Below are positions 61,161-64,000 of a stretch of DNA of 64,000 nucleotides, one piece after another. The notes beneath the pieces are model-generated. The model was not told where the DNA came from, ran no database searches, and worked only from the letters and a program-made list of their open reading frames with translations. Source of the stretch: Hyalangium ruber (GTDB taxonomy: Bacteria; Myxococcota; Myxococcia; Myxococcales; Myxococcaceae); the NCBI RefSeq assembly GCF_034259325.1, contig NZ_JAXIVS010000005.1:1-64000 (forward strand), given 5' to 3'. Numbering within the stretch: position 1 is the stretch's first letter; each line of letters starts with the position of its first letter. A program made the position numbers and the translations under genes.

Positions 61161-62561
61161 ATGAGCATCCGCATGCTGAAGACCCACCCTCCCCGTCCCA
61201 GTGCCGTCCTTGTCGGTGTACAGCTCCCCGGCGTCTCGGACGCGGAGCACGCCGCGGACCTCGCGGAGCTCGGCCGGCTGGTGAAGACGCTGGGCTACGA
61301 CGCGGTGGCCACCGTGAGCCAGCGCCGCGAGGGGCTGGCTTCCGGGACGGTGCTAGGCACCGGCAAGCTCAAGGAGCTGGCGCAGCTCACCGGCGGCAGC
61401 GGCGTCATCGCCTCTGGCGCTCAGGACCGGACCTCGAAGGCGCGCGAGCGCTGGGAGGCCGCGGACGCCTCCGAGGAGCCCGAGGAGCCCCAGGACGAGG
61501 AGGCCGCACCACCCTCGGAGGACACCCCGGGCGAGGAGGCACGGCGTCCCACGGCAGTCGTGGTGGACCACGAGCTCTCTCCGAGCCAGCTGCGCAACCT
61601 GGAGAAGGCCACCGGGGCGCAGGTGCTGGACCGCACCGGCGTCATCGTGGACATCTTCCACCGTCACGCGCGCAGCCACGAGGCGCGCATGCAGGTGGAG
61701 ATCGCCCGGCTCAACTACCTCGCGCCCCGCCTGCGCGAGTCCACCGGAGGAAGGGAGCGGCAGCAGGGCCGCGGCGCCGGAGACTCCGCCGTGGAGCTCG
61801 ACCGCCGGAAGATCCGCGACCGCCTCGCCGAGCTGCGCGAGGGACTCGCCGCCATCCAGAAGGACCAGGACCAGCGCCGCTACGCGCGTCGCGACCAGTT
61901 GCGCGTGGCGTTGGTCGGCTACACCAACGCGGGCAAGTCCTCGCTGATGCGCGCCCTGACCGGCAGCGAGGTGCTGGTGGCCGACCAGCTCTTCGCCACC
62001 CTCGACACCACGGTGCGGGCCCTGCAACCCGAGAGCCGTCCACGCGTGCTCGTCTCGGACACGGTGGGCTTCATCAAGAAGCTGCCGCACGATCTCGTCG
62101 CCTCCTTCCGCTCCACGCTCGACGAGGCGCTCGAGGCTTCGCTGCTGCTGTACGTGGTGGATGCGTCCGATCCCACCTGGGACGCGCAACTGGAGGTCAC
62201 CCGCACGGTGCTGCGAGAGATCGGTGCGGACACCGTCCCGAGCCAGCTCCTCTTCAACAAGGTGGACCGGCTGGATGCGGCGGCTCAGGAGGCCCTGCGC
62301 TCGCGCCACCCGGAGGCGCTGCTGCTCTCCGCGCACCGGCCGGAGGACGTGGGGCTCCTGCGCGAGCACATCCTGCGCGCCTTCGCGGCCTCGATGGTCG
62401 ATGCGGATCTGGTGATTCCCTACGCCTCGCAGTCGCGCATCAGCGAGGTGTACGAGCACACGACGGTGCTCTCCGAGGCCTTCGATGAGAGCGGTCGCAA
62501 GCTCCGCGTGCGCGGCCTGCCCGGTGCCATCGCGCGCCTCACGCAGGCTTTCGGAGCCTGA
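61161..62561 (+). CDS. hflX: GTPase HflX
   Basis: A 466-residue GTPase. The N-terminal HflX domain contains VATVSQRREG, a GTGKLKEL helix and VVVDHELSPSQLRNLE; a low-complexity acidic insertion (about residues 100-130, EEPEEPQDEEAAPPSEDTP) is unusual. The G domain has GYTNAGKSS (G1, about 253-261), the DTVGF G3 motif and NKVD G4. HflX binds the 50S subunit and rescues stalled or heat-damaged ribosomes. All nucleotide-binding motifs are intact. Confidence 0.93.
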   Translation: MSIRMLKTHPPRPSAVLVGVQLPGVSDAEHAADLAELGRLVKTLGYDAVATVSQRREGLASGTVLGTGKLKELAQLTGGSGVIASGAQDRTSKARERWEAADASEEPEEPQDEEAAPPSEDTPGEEARRPTAVVVDHELSPSQLRNLEKATGAQVLDRTGVIVDIFHRHARSHEARMQVEIARLNYLAPRLRESTGGRERQQGRGAGDSAVELDRRKIRDRLAELREGLAAIQKDQDQRRYARRDQLRVALVGYTNAGKSSLMRALTGSEVLVADQLFATLDTTVRALQPESRPRVLVSDTVGFIKKLPHDLVASFRSTLDEALEASLLLYVVDASDPTWDAQLEVTRTVLREIGADTVPSQLLFNKVDRLDAAAQEALRSRHPEALLLSAHRPEDVGLLREHILRAFAASMVDADLVIPYASQSRISEVYEHTTVLSEAFDESGRKLRVRGLPGAIARLTQAFGA

Positions 62562-62771
62562 GCGACGCAGCAGCCTGCCGCCCCCCCGGAGGCATGTGGA
62601 AGCCCTGAGCGTGTCTACCCCTCAAGCGCCCGCCGCTCGCACCCATCAGCTCAACTCGATCGCCGTGTCGAGACGGGGCACGGCGAACTCATACCGATCA
62701 AGGGTGGGTGATCTCCTGGATTTGCACCCTACCATCGCCAGCACCCGCGCAGCGCGCCACGAGCTGGTCCG

Positions 62772-63527
62772 TCACCGTGCCGCGCGCCCGCCGATCACCG
62801 GGAAGCGTTCGTAGGCCCGCTTGAGCGCGTCCAAGTGGGCGGGGTTGTCGAGATCAAGCGGAGCATCCGTGAGCTGCACAACCCACCCTCCCGATGCCGT
62901 GGGCCGCGCCCGCGTGAGCAACTCGGCATCGCGAGCAGGATCCGGGAACCCGATGGCCTTCGCGGCAGCGGCAGACCAATAGTTCAGCCACCCCAGGTGA
63001 CGCGGAATCTCAGGTGCGGGGATTGCCTCTGGGAACTTGAGTGCAGGCAAGCCCCGTGGTGGCTTTTCAGGCCCATAGAGCTTCGGGCCTGTTTGGTCCG
63101 CAATGACCTGCATCATGGGTGACAGGGCTATGAGGCCCCACTGTGCGCGGACGCCCTCCGCTACGTGCTCTAGCACATCTGCTGCTGCCGCGACGACGGC
63201 CGCGCCCTGCGGCAGCTTCGCATGGACCTGAAGCTGTGGCTGGCCCCCTGAACTCGTACTCGCGGGTCGGCGCCGCCCTGAAATCATCACCGGATAGCTC
63301 TCGTCACCATTGCAAACGAGAGGGAATTCCCCACGTGCAGCTGCCTCAGCAAGCCATACGTCGCGCTGCGGTAGCTCGATGAGCTGCCCTTCTTTTGAGA
63401 CTTCCCACGCCAATCGCAAGCCGGGAAGCGCCCTCTCCATACCTTCAATGGCAGCGAGCGAGCGGCCATCGTCGCCCATGAGAACTGAAGCGTAGACGTT
63501 CAGTACGAACCGAGTTCGAGTGGTCAT
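62772..63527 (-). CDS. DUF5953-like immunity protein
   Basis: A 251-residue protein with conserved-looking blocks: RFVLNVYASVLMGDDGRSLA, ERALPGLRLAWEVS, LIELPQRDVWLAEAA, PLVCNGDESYPV and HLGWLNYWSAAAAKAIGFPD. From memory this matches the myxobacterial family DUF5953, encoded beside DUF6310 proteins. The start ATG overlaps the stop of the upstream nuclease-like gene as ATGA, a toxin-immunity layout. The immunity role is inference from that. Confidence 0.7.
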   Translation of the reverse strand: MTTRTRFVLNVYASVLMGDDGRSLAAIEGMERALPGLRLAWEVSKEGQLIELPQRDVWLAEAAARGEFPLVCNGDESYPVMISGRRRPASTSSGGQPQLQVHAKLPQGAAVVAAAADVLEHVAEGVRAQWGLIALSPMMQVIADQTGPKLYGPEKPPRGLPALKFPEAIPAPEIPRHLGWLNYWSAAAAKAIGFPDPARDAELLTRARPTASGGWVVQLTDAPLDLDNPAHLDALKRAYERFPVIGGRAAR

Positions 63528-64000
63528 CGTTCACACCCGGTGACGGCGATATCAAAGCTGTCGTCTACCTCCAGCAGCGCGGCTTTGTGTGCCTCGGTGC
63601 TCACCCCAATGACGAAGCCATATCCACAGACCCGCGCAATGCTGCGCTCTTCCTCAAACTCTCTTATTTGGTCCCTGATCACCTGCTCCTGGAGGAAGTC
63701 ACTGTACGTGTCAAATTGATAGGTCTTGATCTCCCACAGCACACGTACGCCGACTTGCAGCGCATCAAAGCGCTTGCCGCCGACGAGCACGTCCATGCCG
63801 GGATAGCGGTTCGGCGGAAACTTATCGGCGCACTCGTTATGTGGATCATCTTTGCCTGCGTGCGGGACCGGGACGGGCCTGCACTCCGGGCTGCGAGGAG
63901 TGGATTCTGTCGGCACTGGGGGGAAGATGTCTCCGGAGCGCGACCCCTCTGGCTTCGGCGCTTGGTTCGCTGACGGTTCCTTGGCGGTCCGCGTTTGAGC
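63524..64000 (-). CDS. DUF6310-like nuclease toxin, 5' end beyond the window
   Basis: The frame is open to the window edge, so only the C-terminal 158 residues are visible. A Pro/Ser/Lys-rich linker is followed by CRPVPVPHAGKDDPHNECADKF, then FDALQVGVRVLWEIKTYQFD (only part quoted exactly), then ERSIARVCGYGFVIGVSTEAH. The D...ExK arrangement (FDALQ...WEIKTY) is that of PD-(D/E)xK nucleases. DUF6310 in myxobacteria has this build (memory). It should be the toxin of the pair with the downstream immunity gene. Whether it carries a signal peptide or lipobox cannot be seen here. Confidence 0.68.
   Translation of the reverse strand, partial: AQTRTAKEPSANQAPKPEGSRSGDIFPPVPTESTPRSPECRPVPVPHAGKDDPHNECADKFPPNRYPGMDVLVGGKRFDALQVGVRVLWEIKTYQFDTYSDFLQEQVIRDQIREFEEERSIARVCGYGFVIGVSTEAHKAALLEVDDSFDIAVTGCER

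Overview
The window is high-GC DNA that reads as a myxobacterium (Myxococcota, probably the Cystobacterineae: Archangium, Cystobacter, Myxococcus and relatives). The pointers are a MYXO-CTERM sorting tail on a DUF4215 protein, a Lon protease that fits the myxobacterial LonV type, a Myxococcus-type LexA box in front of imuA-imuB, a soluble-N-terminus Ser/Thr kinase family, many lipoproteins, and toxin/immunity families (DUF6310/DUF5953 type) that I know mainly from this group. All calls come from reading translations and motifs; no database search was run.

Layout. 0-8.7 kb: a broken TPR gene, a Cys-rich lipoprotein, an MDR oxidoreductase, a TonB-type protein, a frameshifted TPR gene, a 14-repeat RCC1 lipoprotein, a secreted protein and a methyltransferase. 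8.7-24.4 kb: bounded by two direct copies of a 1.7 kb unit carrying the same Ser/Thr kinase, its leader and its terminator. Between them lie a decayed toxin/immunity-like pair, a LysR/S9 peptidase divergon, a membrane histidine kinase, an unusual SDR, a possible clan-CD-like secreted protein, an S41 peptidase, a BNR-repeat lipoprotein and a small NTPase. 24.4-26.2 kb: a lower-GC accessory patch. It begins at a tRNA/tmRNA 3'-end fragment with arm-like repeats, holds a truncated TIR-like gene and a lipoprotein toxin plus SMI1/KNR4 immunity gene (a candidate for the outer-membrane-exchange SitA/SitI type), and ends in a stump of a LuxR-type regulator.

26.4-40 kb: an OmpA/TSP3 protein and a giant DUF4215 surface protein, a LysR/GST divergon, an SDR, the SOS-regulated imuA-imuB pair without dnaE2, a cytosolic-looking PG amidase and a vWA lipoprotein. 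40-54 kb: lon with a strong terminator, an Amidase_3, a PLD-like lipoprotein, a radical SAM/UdgX repair pair, an aldo-keto reductase, an HtrA-FHA operon, a secreted protein and a GH18-like protein. 53.2-58 kb: a divergent pair (a hydrophobic Gly/Ala-rich protein and a HEMAH zincin) with mirrored leaders, an XRE-cupin regulator behind tandem operators, a 47% methionine protein and an aquaporin. 58-64 kb: a B12-binding radical SAM protein, a DEAD-box helicase, HflX, and at the edge a DUF5953-like immunity gene with a DUF6310-like nuclease toxin cut by the window end.

The strongest leads are the lipoprotein toxin island next to a tmRNA-like scar, the kinase duplication with a structurally conserved but sequence-diverged leader hairpin, the methionine-rich protein, and the mirrored divergent effector-like pair.
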